A stretch of 64,000 nucleotides of DNA from JADHLJ01 sp038146985 (GTDB lineage Bacteria; Pseudomonadota; Alphaproteobacteria; Thalassobaculales; Thalassobaculaceae): the NCBI GenBank assembly GCA_038146985.1, contig JAYQSQ010000018.1, forward strand, positions 124,001 through 188,000, read 5' to 3'. A program made the position numbers and the translations under genes. The notes under the pieces were generated by a model. That model searched no databases. It was given only the letters and a program-made list of their open reading frames with translations, and was not told where the DNA came from. Positions within the stretch are counted from its first letter, which is position 1. Each line of letters begins with the position of its first letter. Of the stretch, positions 49,964-59,361 are shown one piece after another.

Positions 49964-51682
49964 ATGTCGGACCTACCACAACAGCCGATGGTCATGGCGC
50001 GGCGGTACATGGTCGTTGCCGGCCATTACCTTGCCGCGGAGGCGGGCTTGAAGATGCTCGAGGCCGGCGGCAATGCGATCGACGCGGGGGTCGCCGCGGG
50101 TATCGCCCTCGGTGTCGTCCACAGCGACCAGGTCCAGTTTTCCGGTGTCGCGCCGATGCTGATCTATCTCGCGGAAGCCGACAAAGTAGTCAGCATCGCC
50201 GGGCTCGGTCCTTGGCCCCGAGCGGCAAGCCTCGGGATGTTCACTCGCCAGCATGGCGGCGAAATCCCGCTGGGGCTGCTCCGGACCGTTGTGCCGGCGG
50301 CCCCCGACGCGTGGATCACGGCGCTGTCGAGCTTTGGCACAATGTCCTTCGCCGAAGTGGCGGCGCCGGCGATCCGCTATGCCCGCGACGGGTTCACCGT
50401 GCATCCGGTGATGGCCAAGTTCATCGAGCGTTACCAGGAAAACTATCGGCGCTGGCCCAGCAACGCGGCGATCTGGCTGAAGGACGGAAAGCCGCCGGTT
50501 GTGGGAGATCTGCTGGTCCAAAGCGATCTCGCGGCCAGTCTGCAATACATGGCGGACCAAGAGACCGCCGCTGCGAGTCAGGGGCGGCAGGCGGCCCTCA
50601 AGGCAGCGCGCGACGCGTTTTACGTGGGCGACATCGCCCGCAAGATCGTTGCCTATCACGAGGAGAATGGCGGCCTGCTGGCGGCCGAGGATCTGGCGGA
50701 TTATCACACGCCGGTCGAGGAGCCGTTGAGCGTCGATTTCGCTGGTCATCGGGTCTATAGCTGCCGGCCCTGGTGCCAGGGGCCGACCTTGCTGCAGATG
50801 CTGAGAATCCTGGAAGGCTTTGACCTGAAGGCGATGGGGCACAACACCGCCGACTATGTTCATACCTTGTCAGAGACGATGAAGCTGGTCTTCGCCGACC
50901 GGGAACGCTTCTACGGCGACCCCGACGTGATCGACGTGCCGATCGAGCGTCTGCTTTCACCCGAGTTCGCTGCCGAACGGCGCGGGCAGATCGATAGGGC
51001 CCATGCCTGGCCCGGAATGCCGCCGGCAGGCGAAATTACGGGCCATGGCGGCGTTTCCTTCGCGCCCCATGTGGACCGCTCCGCATCCGTCGCGGCGGCG
51101 GATACCTCCTATACCTGCACCATGGACGCGGCGGGGAACGTCTGCTCGATCACGCCGAGCGACGTGTCCTTCGAAAGCCCGGCGATACCGGGGCTTGGTT
51201 TCTGCCCGTCGGCTCGGGGCTCGCAATCCTTCGCATTGGAAGGGCATGCCTCGGCGATCGCTCCGGGCAAGCGGCCGAGGCTGACTCCCAATCCGGCCAT
51301 GGTATTGACTCCGGGTAAGCTCGCCATGCCGTTCGGCGCGCCGGGTGGGGACGCGCAGCCCCAGGGGATGCTGCAGGTTCTGCTGAATCACCTGGTGTTC
51401 GGCATGGAGATTCAGCCGGCTATCGAGGCGCCGCGCTTCACCACCCATAGCCAGCCCAATACTTTCGAGCCGCACGCGTCCAAACCCGGCCGGCTGGTGA
51501 TCGAGGAGGGTGTTGCGCCCGATGTCGGGGCGGATCTCGCGACCCGCGGCCACGATGTCGAGTGGCATGGCCCGAGGTCGGATTCGGTGGCCGGGGTTTG
51601 CGCGATCAGCGCCGACCTCGCGACCGGGCTGATTTCAGGCGGCGCGGACCCGCGCCGGTCGGGCCGCGCGATGGGGTTTTGA
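49964..51682 (+). CDS. Gamma-glutamyltransferase family protein
   Basis: N-terminal-nucleophile hydrolase of 572 aa from the ATG at 49964; the longer frame upstream crosses the copA promoter. N-terminal part: GHYLAAEAGLKMLEAGGNAIDAG split by the family's usual AxxAG turn, then SGVAPMLIY. The autocatalytic threonine is probably that in AADTSYTCTMD, followed by DAAGNVCSITPS. C-terminal signatures are PNPAMVL and APGGDAQPQGMLQVL. No signal peptide, so likely a cytosolic GGT-like amidohydrolase rather than the periplasmic glutathione enzyme. Substrate unknown. Confidence 0.87.
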   Translation: MSDLPQQPMVMARRYMVVAGHYLAAEAGLKMLEAGGNAIDAGVAAGIALGVVHSDQVQFSGVAPMLIYLAEADKVVSIAGLGPWPRAASLGMFTRQHGGEIPLGLLRTVVPAAPDAWITALSSFGTMSFAEVAAPAIRYARDGFTVHPVMAKFIERYQENYRRWPSNAAIWLKDGKPPVVGDLLVQSDLAASLQYMADQETAAASQGRQAALKAARDAFYVGDIARKIVAYHEENGGLLAAEDLADYHTPVEEPLSVDFAGHRVYSCRPWCQGPTLLQMLRILEGFDLKAMGHNTADYVHTLSETMKLVFADRERFYGDPDVIDVPIERLLSPEFAAERRGQIDRAHAWPGMPPAGEITGHGGVSFAPHVDRSASVAAADTSYTCTMDAAGNVCSITPSDVSFESPAIPGLGFCPSARGSQSFALEGHASAIAPGKRPRLTPNPAMVLTPGKLAMPFGAPGGDAQPQGMLQVLLNHLVFGMEIQPAIEAPRFTTHSQPNTFEPHASKPGRLVIEEGVAPDVGADLATRGHDVEWHGPRSDSVAGVCAISADLATGLISGGADPRRSGRAMGF

Positions 51683-51698
51683 CGTGCCGAGGTCCGCT

Positions 51699-52847
51699 AT
51701 GACCGATGCAATTGGGGCCGAGGCCGGCGATGCCGCCTCGGTGCCGGGGCCTCTCGCCGGTGTGCGGGTGCTCGATTTCACCATGTATGTCGCCGGTCCT
51801 TACTGCTCGCGCCTGATGGCCGACATGGGCGCCGAGGTCATCAAGGTGGAGCCTCCGGGTGGGGAAGTCATGCGCAACGCCCCGCCGTTCCAGGGCACGC
51901 AAAGCGCCTATTTCGGGCATCTCAACTGCGGCAAGAAATGCATCGAGCTCGACCTCAAGGACCCGGCCGCGATCGCGGCGATCAAGCGGCTTGTGTTGGG
52001 CGTCGACGTGGTTCTCGAGAATTACCGGCCCGGCGTGATGGCCCGGCTTGGTCTCGGGTATGACGCGCTCTGCGCGCTCAAGCCGGATCTGATCTATTGC
52101 TCGGTCTCCGGTTACGGGCAGACGGGATCGGAGGCGGGGAAGCCCGCTTTCGCCACCATCATCAACGCCTCTAGCGGCTTCGACATGATGATGATGGATT
52201 ACGAGACCTCGCTGGACCGACCGCTGCGGCATCGCAGCAACGCGCCGGATTTCATGGGCGGCGTGCATGCCTGTTCCGCTATCTGCGCGGCTCTCTTCGG
52301 GCGCGAACGCAACGGCCGGGGACAGCGGATCGACGTTGCGATGATCGATGCGATCCACAACATGATGGCCTATGAGTATCAGGCGGCTCAGGTCGAGAAC
52401 CCGGCCAAGGCGCCGGTCTTTGCGCCGATCCGGGCGGCCGACGGGTTTCTCATGGTGGCACCGGTCAGCCAGGCGAATTTCGCGGCCCTGGCCCGCGCGG
52501 TCGGCCGGGAGGAGTTCATCACGGATGCCCGCTTCGCCGAACCCCGGGCCCGCATGGAGAACTGGGACGCGTTGCTGGGTTTGATCGAAGGCGAAGTCGT
52601 GAAATTGAGTGCCGAGGAAGCCGAGCGGCGGATCAATGAAGCCGGATGCCCCTGCGCGCGTTACCTGACGCTTGCGCAGTCCATGTCCCGCCCCCATGTC
52701 GACGAGCGCGGCGCGGCGGTCGAGGTGGGCGAGGCGGGCCAAAGCTACCGGGTCGCCAACACGCCGATGCTGTTCACCGCGACCGATGTCGGCGCGCGGA
52801 CCTGGGTCGCGGCGCCGGGCGAGCATAACCAGGAAATCTTGGGTTAG
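51699..52847 (+). CDS. CaiB/BaiF (class III) CoA-transferase
   Basis: About 382 aa from the ATG at 51699; a GTG five codons earlier is possible. Class III CoA-transferase marks are LAGVRVLDFTMYVAGPYCSR, GAEVIKVEPPGGE and ELDLKDPAA, with the likely catalytic aspartate in the HRSNAPDFMGGVHA region. Family members move CoA between carboxylic acids such as formyl, carnitinyl or succinyl groups. It follows the GGT-like gene by 16 bp and precedes the LLM gene by 33 bp, suggesting one catabolic transcript. Confidence 0.9.
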   Translation: MTDAIGAEAGDAASVPGPLAGVRVLDFTMYVAGPYCSRLMADMGAEVIKVEPPGGEVMRNAPPFQGTQSAYFGHLNCGKKCIELDLKDPAAIAAIKRLVLGVDVVLENYRPGVMARLGLGYDALCALKPDLIYCSVSGYGQTGSEAGKPAFATIINASSGFDMMMMDYETSLDRPLRHRSNAPDFMGGVHACSAICAALFGRERNGRGQRIDVAMIDAIHNMMAYEYQAAQVENPAKAPVFAPIRAADGFLMVAPVSQANFAALARAVGREEFITDARFAEPRARMENWDALLGLIEGEVVKLSAEEAERRINEAGCPCARYLTLAQSMSRPHVDERGAAVEVGEAGQSYRVANTPMLFTATDVGARTWVAAPGEHNQEILG

Positions 52848-52880
52848 CGTGAGCTCGCCGCTTCATTAGGAGTCAATTTC

Positions 52881-53882
52881 TTGCGTCTGTCTGTTCTTGA
52901 TCAATCCATCGCCGTGGCAGGGCGTCCCCAAGGTGCCGCGATCCGTGAGACGGTTGCCTTGGCCAAGCATTGCGAGGCGCTCGGTTATCACCGGTTCTGG
53001 GTTTCGGAGCATCACAACCACCCCGCCATCGTCGGTACCGCGCCGGAGATCGTCATCGCCGCCATCGCCGCGACGACCGAACGGATCCGGGTCGGCAGCG
53101 CCGGCGTGATGTTGCCCCACTACGCGCCCTTCAAGGTGGCCGAGCAGTTCCGGGTCCTGGATGCCCTGGCGCCGGGCCGGATCGATCTGGGTTTGGGCCG
53201 GGCGCCGGGCTCGGACGGCCTGACCGCCTTCGCCCTCAACCCACAGGCGGCGGACCGGCCGAACCAGTTTCCGAACGACGTCATGGATCTCAATGCCTGG
53301 GTGCATGGGGAGCCGCTGCAGGAAGGCCACACCTTCGCCCGCCTGAAGGCGCAACCCCAGGGTGAGACTGCCCCCGAGCTTTGGATTCTCGGCAGTTCAG
53401 CCTATGGCGCGCAGGTCGCGGCCTATTTCGGCCTTCCCTATTCCTTCGCCTGGTTCTTCTCGGACGGCGCCATGGGCGAACAGGCCCTGAAGCTCTACCG
53501 CGACAATTACAAGCCGAGCGAGAGGCACCCGGAACCGCGTTCGGGGATCTGCGTTTGGGCGCTTGCCGCGAAAACCCATGAGGAGGCGCAGTATCATTAT
53601 ACCTCGCGCGCGCGCTGGCAGCTCTACCGCGACCGGGGCCTGCACCTGACCTTCGAGAGCCCGGAGGATGCAATGGCCCATGCCTACAACGAGCGGGAGG
53701 AGGCTCGGATCGCCGAGCTGCGCAAGACGTCCTTCGTAGGCACCGGCGAGGAGGTGATGACCCGAATCAACGAGTTGGCTGGGCGGCTCGGCGTAGACGA
53801 GGTGGCGATCGTCACCTGGGCGCATAGCGAGCAGGCCCGCCGCGACAGTTATGCCGAGATCGCCAGGGTGGCGGGGCTATAG
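52881..53882 (+). CDS. LLM-class flavin-dependent oxidoreductase
   Basis: A 333-aa TIM-barrel oxidoreductase of the luciferase-like superfamily. The start is a TTG at 52881 with AGGAG nine bases upstream. Group markers are LDQSIAVAGRPQGAAIRETV, FWVSEHHNHPAIVG, RIRVGSAGVMLPHYAPFKVA and DLGLGRAPG. The MsnO8-like subgroup has this N-terminus; these use FMN and an NAD(P)H-supplied flavin. The substrate is not predictable. Confidence 0.88.
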   Translation: MRLSVLDQSIAVAGRPQGAAIRETVALAKHCEALGYHRFWVSEHHNHPAIVGTAPEIVIAAIAATTERIRVGSAGVMLPHYAPFKVAEQFRVLDALAPGRIDLGLGRAPGSDGLTAFALNPQAADRPNQFPNDVMDLNAWVHGEPLQEGHTFARLKAQPQGETAPELWILGSSAYGAQVAAYFGLPYSFAWFFSDGAMGEQALKLYRDNYKPSERHPEPRSGICVWALAAKTHEEAQYHYTSRARWQLYRDRGLHLTFESPEDAMAHAYNEREEARIAELRKTSFVGTGEEVMTRINELAGRLGVDEVAIVTWAHSEQARRDSYAEIARVAGL

Positions 53883-53990
53883 CCGCCATCGAAGGGGTGT
53901 TGTTTGCCGGACGTGGATTGACCCCGGGGATCTGGGGGAGGAAACTGCCCGCCAATTTCCGCCGCTCCATTCCGAACCCGGGAGATCCCG

Positions 53991-54773
53991 ATGAACTTCG
54001 TCTCTTCAAAAGCTCAAGCCCAAGGCCATACCGCCGAACAGTGGCAGGCCCGTGTCGATCTCGCGGCTGCGCATCGCTGCGCCGTCATGCACGATTTGCA
54101 CGAGGGTATCTTCAACCATCTGACCTATCGGGTGCCGGGCCACACCGACCGCTACTATCAGATCCCGTTCGGCACCCATTGGTCCGAGGTGAACGCAAGC
54201 TGCTTCATGGAAGTCGGCTATGACGGTGAGGTGAAGCGTGGCGAGGGCATCGTCGAACGCTCCGCCTATTGCATCCACGCACCGATGCACCGGGACATGC
54301 CCAATGCGGCGGCGGTCTTCCACACCCACATGCCCTTTGCCAGCGCGCTGACCCGCCTGGAGGATCAGCATATCCAGCCGATCGGCCAGACTGAGCTCGG
54401 TACCATGATGAAGACCGGGTACGACGAATCCTATGACGGCCCCGGCCTAGACCCCGCCGAGGGCGAACGTCTTTCCAAGGCCTGCGGCGATAACACCGTC
54501 ATGCTGATGGCCAATCACGGCGCGCTCACTCTGGGCAACACGATCGCCGAAGCCTATGACCGGCTTTACTATCTGGAGCGCGTTGCCCAGGTGCAGCTTT
54601 ACGCCATGTGGACCGGGCGGCCGCTGCGCAAGCTGCCGGAACCGATCATCGAGAAGACCTACAAGACCTACCAAGGCTCGGCGATGCGCTATGGCGGCCG
54701 TGCCAATGCCGAATGGCATTTCGACGCGCTGAAGCGGATTCTCGACCGCAAAGAGCCGGACTACGCGGACTAA
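53991..54773 (+). CDS. Class II aldolase/adducin family protein
   Basis: A 260-aa protein with the class II aldolase fold. Zinc-ligand regions are FHTHMPFASALTRL (HxH) and MLMANHGALTLGNTIAEAYDR, whose histidine is the third ligand. The N-terminal LHEGIFNHLTYRVPG matches the adducin-like branch used for sugar phosphates or decarboxylation. It is 108 bp after the LLM gene; that spacer has no open gene. Substrate unknown. Confidence 0.88.
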   Translation: MNFVSSKAQAQGHTAEQWQARVDLAAAHRCAVMHDLHEGIFNHLTYRVPGHTDRYYQIPFGTHWSEVNASCFMEVGYDGEVKRGEGIVERSAYCIHAPMHRDMPNAAAVFHTHMPFASALTRLEDQHIQPIGQTELGTMMKTGYDESYDGPGLDPAEGERLSKACGDNTVMLMANHGALTLGNTIAEAYDRLYYLERVAQVQLYAMWTGRPLRKLPEPIIEKTYKTYQGSAMRYGGRANAEWHFDALKRILDRKEPDYAD

Positions 54774-54835
54774 TCACCGCCAGGTTAGGTGGCGGGCTCG
54801 ATCGACGCGCGGGATGTGGGCGAAGTTTCGCTCGT

Positions 54836-55510
54836 CTAATCCCAAAGCGTCGGTCGCGTGGCGGCGATGCTGGGTCGGTGCCGAATGCCTTCCCACCATC
54901 TGACCAATCTCGGGTAGCGCGCGAAGCACGCGCTGCCTTCTTCGGGCCGGGTGAAATAGTCGACCATCGGTGCGAGATGCAGGTCCGCCAGACTCACCTC
55001 ATCGCCGAGAAGGAACGGTCCGTCACGGCTGAGGCCTTCGAGGACGCCGAGGCAATGGGCGGACTTTTCCAACCCCTCGGCGACCGCCGCCTCATCGGTC
55101 ACGCCGCCCCGGGCCGGTTTCGAGATCCGCTCCAGGAACACCTGGCGCACCATCGGCCGGTAGCCGTAACTGTCGATGATGCCGATGATCCGAGTCATGC
55201 GCGCGCGGTCCTTTGCCTCGGCGGGCTGCAGGCGCGGGCCGTCGAAGGCCTCGTCCACATAGCGGGCAATCGCGGCGGTCTCGTAGACCGAAAACCCGTC
55301 ATGTTCCAGCACCGGCACGCGGTTGAAGGGATGCCGCTTCAGATGCTCAGGAGAGATTTCAGGGGCAAAGGGGTTGACCTCGGCAAGCGTGTAGTCGACC
55401 CGCTTTTCGGCCAGAGCCAGCCGCGCCACCCGGACATAGACGCTGTAATGCATGCCGTGCAGCGTCACGGCCACGTCACGAAATCCCGTCGGTTCCGGCA
55501 CCACAGACAA
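54836..55510 (-). CDS. Glutathione S-transferase family protein
   Basis: A 224-aa cytosolic GST. The thioredoxin-like N-terminal domain has HGMHYSVYVRVARLALAEK and the glutathione-binding cis-proline region RVPVLEHDGFSVYETAAIARY. The all-helical C-terminal domain contains GDEVSLADLHLAPMVDYF. The chosen ATG makes it overlap the threonine dehydratase gene by 35 bp; a start about 13 codons later, at a GTG, would remove most of the overlap. Confidence 0.9.
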   Translation of the reverse strand: MSVVPEPTGFRDVAVTLHGMHYSVYVRVARLALAEKRVDYTLAEVNPFAPEISPEHLKRHPFNRVPVLEHDGFSVYETAAIARYVDEAFDGPRLQPAEAKDRARMTRIIGIIDSYGYRPMVRQVFLERISKPARGGVTDEAAVAEGLEKSAHCLGVLEGLSRDGPFLLGDEVSLADLHLAPMVDYFTRPEEGSACFARYPRLVRWWEGIRHRPSIAATRPTLWD

Positions 55511-56432
55511 TGGCCGCCACCGCTGCGTCCGACGGCACCTTGACGGCGCCGGTCATCAGCGCCGCCAGGGCGGCGGCACCGCTCAATTCCGCGGCAATCC
55601 CGAGCTCGAACCAGAGCCAGCGCGCGGCTTGTTCCATGTCAGTGTCCTCGACCAGGACGATGTCATCGACATGGGCCTGAATGAGGCCGAAATTGAGCTC
55701 GTCCGACCGGCGGGGCGCCAGGGTTCCGGCCCGGGTGTCGATGCGGTCCAGGGTGATGACCTTGCCGGCTTTCCGGCTCTCGAAATGGGTCGGCGCGCCG
55801 GTCGGTTCGATCCCGATGACCTTGATGCCGGGCTTCACGGCCTTTGCCGCCGCCGCTGCGCCGGCGATCAGCCCGCCGCCACCGATCGCTACCAGCAGGA
55901 TATCCGTCTCGGGCGCGTCCTCCAGGATCTCCAGCGCCACGGTGCCCTGGCCGTGTATGACCTTCGGATCGGCGAAAGGATGGATATAGGTCATGCCGGT
56001 CCGTTCGGCATGGGCGAGAGCGGCGACATTGGCCTCGTCCCACACCGCGCCGGCGGAAATCACCTCGGCGCCCCAGGACTTCAGCTTCTCAGCCTTGGCG
56101 GGCGGCGTGCTGGTCGGCAAATAGATCACCGCCGGGCAGCCGGCCATGGATGCTGCATAGGCGACCCCGAGACCGTGATTGCCGCCCGAAGCGGTGATCA
56201 ATCCGGCGCGCTTCTGCGCCTCCGTCAGGGTCATCAGCGTGTTGCTCGCCCCGCGCACCTTGAACGACCCGGTGGGCTGCAGATTATCGAGCTTCAGCAG
56301 CAGGCGCGCACTCGGAACCGGGCTCTCCTTCATCGGGGCAGGATCGATCAGCGGCGTGCGTCGCACGCGCCCTTCGATCCGGCTTTGGGCCGTCCTGAAG
56401 GCGGCGAGGCTGAAATCCGAGGCTTCGCTCAT
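55476..56432 (-). CDS. PLP-dependent threonine/serine dehydratase
   Basis: Fold-type II PLP enzyme of 318 aa. The PLP lysine is at about residue 58 in PTGSFKVRGASNTL. The phosphate-binding loop is GGGGLIAGAAA, and ASGGNHGLGVAYAA is the serine/glycine loop near residue 95. No regulatory ACT domain, so it is the catabolic or biodegradative type. It shares a four-base overlap with the upstream SDR gene. Threonine, serine or a hydroxy-amino acid such as hydroxyaspartate are possible substrates. Confidence 0.9.
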   Translation of the reverse strand: MSEASDFSLAAFRTAQSRIEGRVRRTPLIDPAPMKESPVPSARLLLKLDNLQPTGSFKVRGASNTLMTLTEAQKRAGLITASGGNHGLGVAYAASMAGCPAVIYLPTSTPPAKAEKLKSWGAEVISAGAVWDEANVAALAHAERTGMTYIHPFADPKVIHGQGTVALEILEDAPETDILLVAIGGGGLIAGAAAAAKAVKPGIKVIGIEPTGAPTHFESRKAGKVITLDRIDTRAGTLAPRRSDELNFGLIQAHVDDIVLVEDTDMEQAARWLWFELGIAAELSGAAALAALMTGAVKVPSDAAVAAIVCGAGTDGIS

Positions 56433-57169
56433 CCGAGAATGCCGCCATCGACGATGAAGGGCTGACCAGTGGTATAGGCGGACTCGTCGGACGCGAGATA
56501 GACCGCGATCGCGGCGATCTCCTCTACCGTGCCGAGCCGGCCCAACGGCTGGCGCGCGATGAAAGCCTTGCGCGCCTCGACCGGGTCATCAAACGCATTG
56601 ATCCGGTCGTCGAGGGACGGCGACTGCACCGTGCCCGGACAGATGCAGTTGCAGCGGATGCCCTGGCGCAGATAGTCGGCGGAGACCGATTTGGTGAGCC
56701 CGATCACCGCCGCCTTGCTGGCGCCGTAGACCGCGCGGTCGACGATGCCCTTCAGGCTGGAGCAGACAGAGGACATGTTGACGATCGAGCCGCCGCCGGC
56801 TTCCAGCATCGCCGGAAGGAAGGCGCGGATCATCCGGTACTGCGCCTTCACGTTGAGATCGAAGGAGAAGTCCCAGGCCGCCTCGTCGCAGTTCAGGATC
56901 GAGCCGTGATGCACGAAACCGGCGCAGTTGAACAGCACGTCAAGCGCGCCGATTTCCCTTGCGGCCGACGCGATCGCCTCACCGTCGAGTACGTTCAAGA
57001 TTCTTGTCTCGACGCCGGCGATGCTTTCCATTTCCGCCAGCTTCGCGGCATTCACATCGGTGGCGATCACCCGGGCCCCTTCGGCGGCGTAGGCCTCTGC
57101 TGAGGCGCGCCCGATGCCTTGTGCCGCAGCGGTTATGAGGGCCGTCTTGCCGGCCAGTCGATTGCCCAT
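56429..57169 (-). CDS. Short-chain dehydrogenase (DHRS6 / 2-keto-3-deoxy-sugar-acid type)
   Basis: A 246-aa classical SDR. The cofactor loop is ITAAAQGIGRAS, FNCAGFVHHGSIL replaces the common NNAG, serine is in NMSSVCSS, and the catalytic YGASKAAVIG carries tyrosine and lysine. CPGTVQSPSLDDRI resembles the subgroup that includes 3-hydroxybutyrate dehydrogenase DHRS6 and 2-keto-3-deoxy-L-fuconate dehydrogenases. With a UxaA-type dehydratase divergently adjacent, a sugar-acid role is favoured (inference). Confidence 0.9.
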   Translation of the reverse strand: MGNRLAGKTALITAAAQGIGRASAEAYAAEGARVIATDVNAAKLAEMESIAGVETRILNVLDGEAIASAAREIGALDVLFNCAGFVHHGSILNCDEAAWDFSFDLNVKAQYRMIRAFLPAMLEAGGGSIVNMSSVCSSLKGIVDRAVYGASKAAVIGLTKSVSADYLRQGIRCNCICPGTVQSPSLDDRINAFDDPVEARKAFIARQPLGRLGTVEEIAAIAVYLASDESAYTTGQPFIVDGGILG

Positions 57170-57291
57170 CTCGGTCTCTCCAAGTCAAAGGTTTCGTCTG
57201 TGTAGCGTCCGACATGCCGCGCCAGCAAGCCCGTTTCCCGGGACCGCCCGCTGGTCTATAGTCCGGCCAACCCCTTGACGGAGAAAACACC

Positions 57292-58836
57292 ATGGCCCTG
57301 GCTGGACACAATTCCGGTAACCGACTGACCGTTCGCCTGCATCCCCGGGACAATGTCGTCACCGCGCGGGTCGAAATGCTGGCCGGCACCGGTATCGACG
57401 ATGAAGGCGTTTCGGTCATTGCGCCGGTGCCGTCGGGCCACAAGATCGCCACCCGTGCGATCGCGAAGGGCGAGGAAATCCGCAAATACGACCAGGTCAT
57501 CGGCTTTGCCAGCAAGGATGTCGCGCCGGGCGAGCATGTGCATGTCCACAACGTGGAGATGAAGGATTTCGACCGGGACTATCAGTTCTGCGAAGGGGTG
57601 ACGACCACCGCCTATGTTCCCGAAGCCGAGCGCCGCACCTTCGAGGGCTATGTGCGGGCGAACGGCCGGGTTGGCACCCGCAATTATATCGGTGTTCTGA
57701 CCAGCGTGAACTGCTCGGCGACGGCGGCGAAATACATTGCCGACGCGGTGTCCGATGAACTGATGGCAAAACACCCGACGGTGGACGGGGTCGTGGCGCT
57801 CACCCACTCGACGGGCTGCGGCATGGCCGGGGCGGGCGAGGGCTACGCCAACCTCCAGCGCGTGCTCTGGGGCTTTGCCCAGCATCCGAATTTCGCCGGC
57901 ATCCTGATGGTCGGCCTTGGCTGCGAGGTCAATCAGATCGACTTCCTGCTCGAAGCCTATGGGCTGGAACGGGGTCCGAGGTTCCAGACCATGACGCTTC
58001 AGGATACCGGCGGTACCCGCAAGACCGTGGAGCGCGGGCTCGGACTGATCACCGACATGCTGCCCGAGGCCGGCAGGGCGAAGCGGCAGACGGTGCCGGT
58101 GAGCGAGCTGACCCTGGCGCTGCAATGCGGCGGGTCGGACGCCTATTCCGGCATGACCGCCAACCCGGCGCTTGGCGCGGCGGCGACCTTGCTGGTCCGG
58201 CACGGCGGCACCGCGGTGCTGTCCGAGACGCCGGAGATCTATGGCGCCGAGCACCTGCTGACCCGCCGCGCGGTCACCCGCGAGGTCGGTGAGAAGCTGG
58301 TGGAGCGGATCAAGTGGTGGGAAGACTATTGCGAGCGCAATGGCGGCGAGATGAACAACAACCCCTCACCCGGCAACAAGGCCGGCGGGCTCACCACCAT
58401 CCTTGAGAAATCCCTCGGCGCGGCGGCGAAGGGCGGGGTGACCAATCTCTGCGGTGTCTATCACTATGCCGAGCGGATCGACACCAAGGGCTTCGTCTTC
58501 ATGGACAGCCCCGGATACGATCCCTGCTCGATCACCGGCCAGGTGGCGAGCGGCTCCAACGTCGTCGCGTTCACCACCGGGCGCGGCTCCTGCTACGGCT
58601 GCAAGCCGGCGCCGTCGCTGAAGCTGGCGACCAACACCACCATGTACCGGCGCATGGAAGAGGACATGGACATCAATTGCGGCGAGGTCCTGGACGAGGA
58701 TCTCTCCATCGAGGAGATGGGCGAGCGGATCTTCGACAAGGTGGTGCGCACCGCATCCGGCGAGCCGACCAAGAGCGAGGAGCTCGGCATCGGCGACAAC
58801 GAGTTCATCCCCTGGCAGATCGGCGCCACGATGTAG
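57292..58836 (+). CDS. UxaA-family altronate/galactarate-type dehydratase
   Basis: A 514-aa iron-dependent sugar-acid dehydratase. An N-terminal SAF domain (about residues 1-95, starting RLTVRLHPRDNVVTARVEM) is followed by the large D-galactarate/altronate domain with GRVGTRNYIGVLTSVNCSAT, THSTGCGMAGAGEGY, LALQCGGSDAYSGMTANPALG and the C-terminal GRGSCYGCKPAPSLKLATN. It lies divergent from the SDR gene across a 122-bp spacer. The exact sugar acid cannot be fixed; altronate, galactarate or a fuconate-like acid are candidates. Confidence 0.92.
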   Translation: MALAGHNSGNRLTVRLHPRDNVVTARVEMLAGTGIDDEGVSVIAPVPSGHKIATRAIAKGEEIRKYDQVIGFASKDVAPGEHVHVHNVEMKDFDRDYQFCEGVTTTAYVPEAERRTFEGYVRANGRVGTRNYIGVLTSVNCSATAAKYIADAVSDELMAKHPTVDGVVALTHSTGCGMAGAGEGYANLQRVLWGFAQHPNFAGILMVGLGCEVNQIDFLLEAYGLERGPRFQTMTLQDTGGTRKTVERGLGLITDMLPEAGRAKRQTVPVSELTLALQCGGSDAYSGMTANPALGAAATLLVRHGGTAVLSETPEIYGAEHLLTRRAVTREVGEKLVERIKWWEDYCERNGGEMNNNPSPGNKAGGLTTILEKSLGAAAKGGVTNLCGVYHYAERIDTKGFVFMDSPGYDPCSITGQVASGSNVVAFTTGRGSCYGCKPAPSLKLATNTTMYRRMEEDMDINCGEVLDEDLSIEEMGERIFDKVVRTASGEPTKSEELGIGDNEFIPWQIGATM

Positions 58837-58853
58837 GGGCAGGGCGCTCCGGC

Positions 58854-59342
58854 GTGAGTGATTTCAAGGACAGCTACCTTGGACGCCTGCGCGAGGTTGT
58901 CGGCAACCGTCTGATCCTGATGCCCGGTGCCCGCTGCATCATCGAGCGGGGTGACGGACGAATTCTGTTCCAGAAGCGTGCGGACAACGGTCTTTGGTGC
59001 ATCCCTTCCGGTTATGCCGAAGTGAATGAGGATATTGTTAGAGTCATGCTGCGCGAGGTGCGCGAGGAAACCGGACTTGAAGTGCTGGACGCCAAGCCCT
59101 GGGGATACTCATCTGACCCGCGCTTTGAGACGATGCACTATCCCAACGGCGATGTGGTGCAGGCCTTTGGCCTAGATTTTCATGCGAGCCGGTGGAGCGG
59201 CACCTTGCATGCCGAAGGCGTCGAGACCGAAGCCCTGGACTGGTTCGCGCCCGACGCGCTGCCGCCGCTCCTGGAGGGGCATTTACGGGCGCTGGCGCGT
59301 TTTCAGACCTTCAAGCGGACGGGGGAGTTCCAGCTCTACTGA
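58854..59342 (+). CDS. Nudix hydrolase
   Basis: A 162-aa protein beginning at a GTG at 58854, 17 bp after the dehydratase. The Nudix box is complete: GYAEVNEDIVRVMLREVREE followed by TGL. Upstream MPGARCIIERGDGRILFQKR and PSGYAEVNE match the ADP-ribose / NADH pyrophosphatase-like branch. Family members hydrolyse nucleoside diphosphates linked to another moiety. No zinc-ribbon is present. Substrate unknown. Confidence 0.92.
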   Translation: MSDFKDSYLGRLREVVGNRLILMPGARCIIERGDGRILFQKRADNGLWCIPSGYAEVNEDIVRVMLREVREETGLEVLDAKPWGYSSDPRFETMHYPNGDVVQAFGLDFHASRWSGTLHAEGVETEALDWFAPDALPPLLEGHLRALARFQTFKRTGEFQLY

Positions 59343-59361
59343 CGGCGCGGATTTCTCTTGG

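Noticed and set aside
47170..50760. Several 470-700-codon plus-strand frames opposite copA and across the ggt start
   Set aside because: They run antisense to P-type ATPase motifs and then out of frame with the GGT gene; repetitive Arg/Gly/His-rich products indicate shadows.
54774..54835. Stem-loop CCGCCA / TGGCGG between convergent aldolase and GST genes
   Set aside because: No T-run on either side; too weak to call a terminator.
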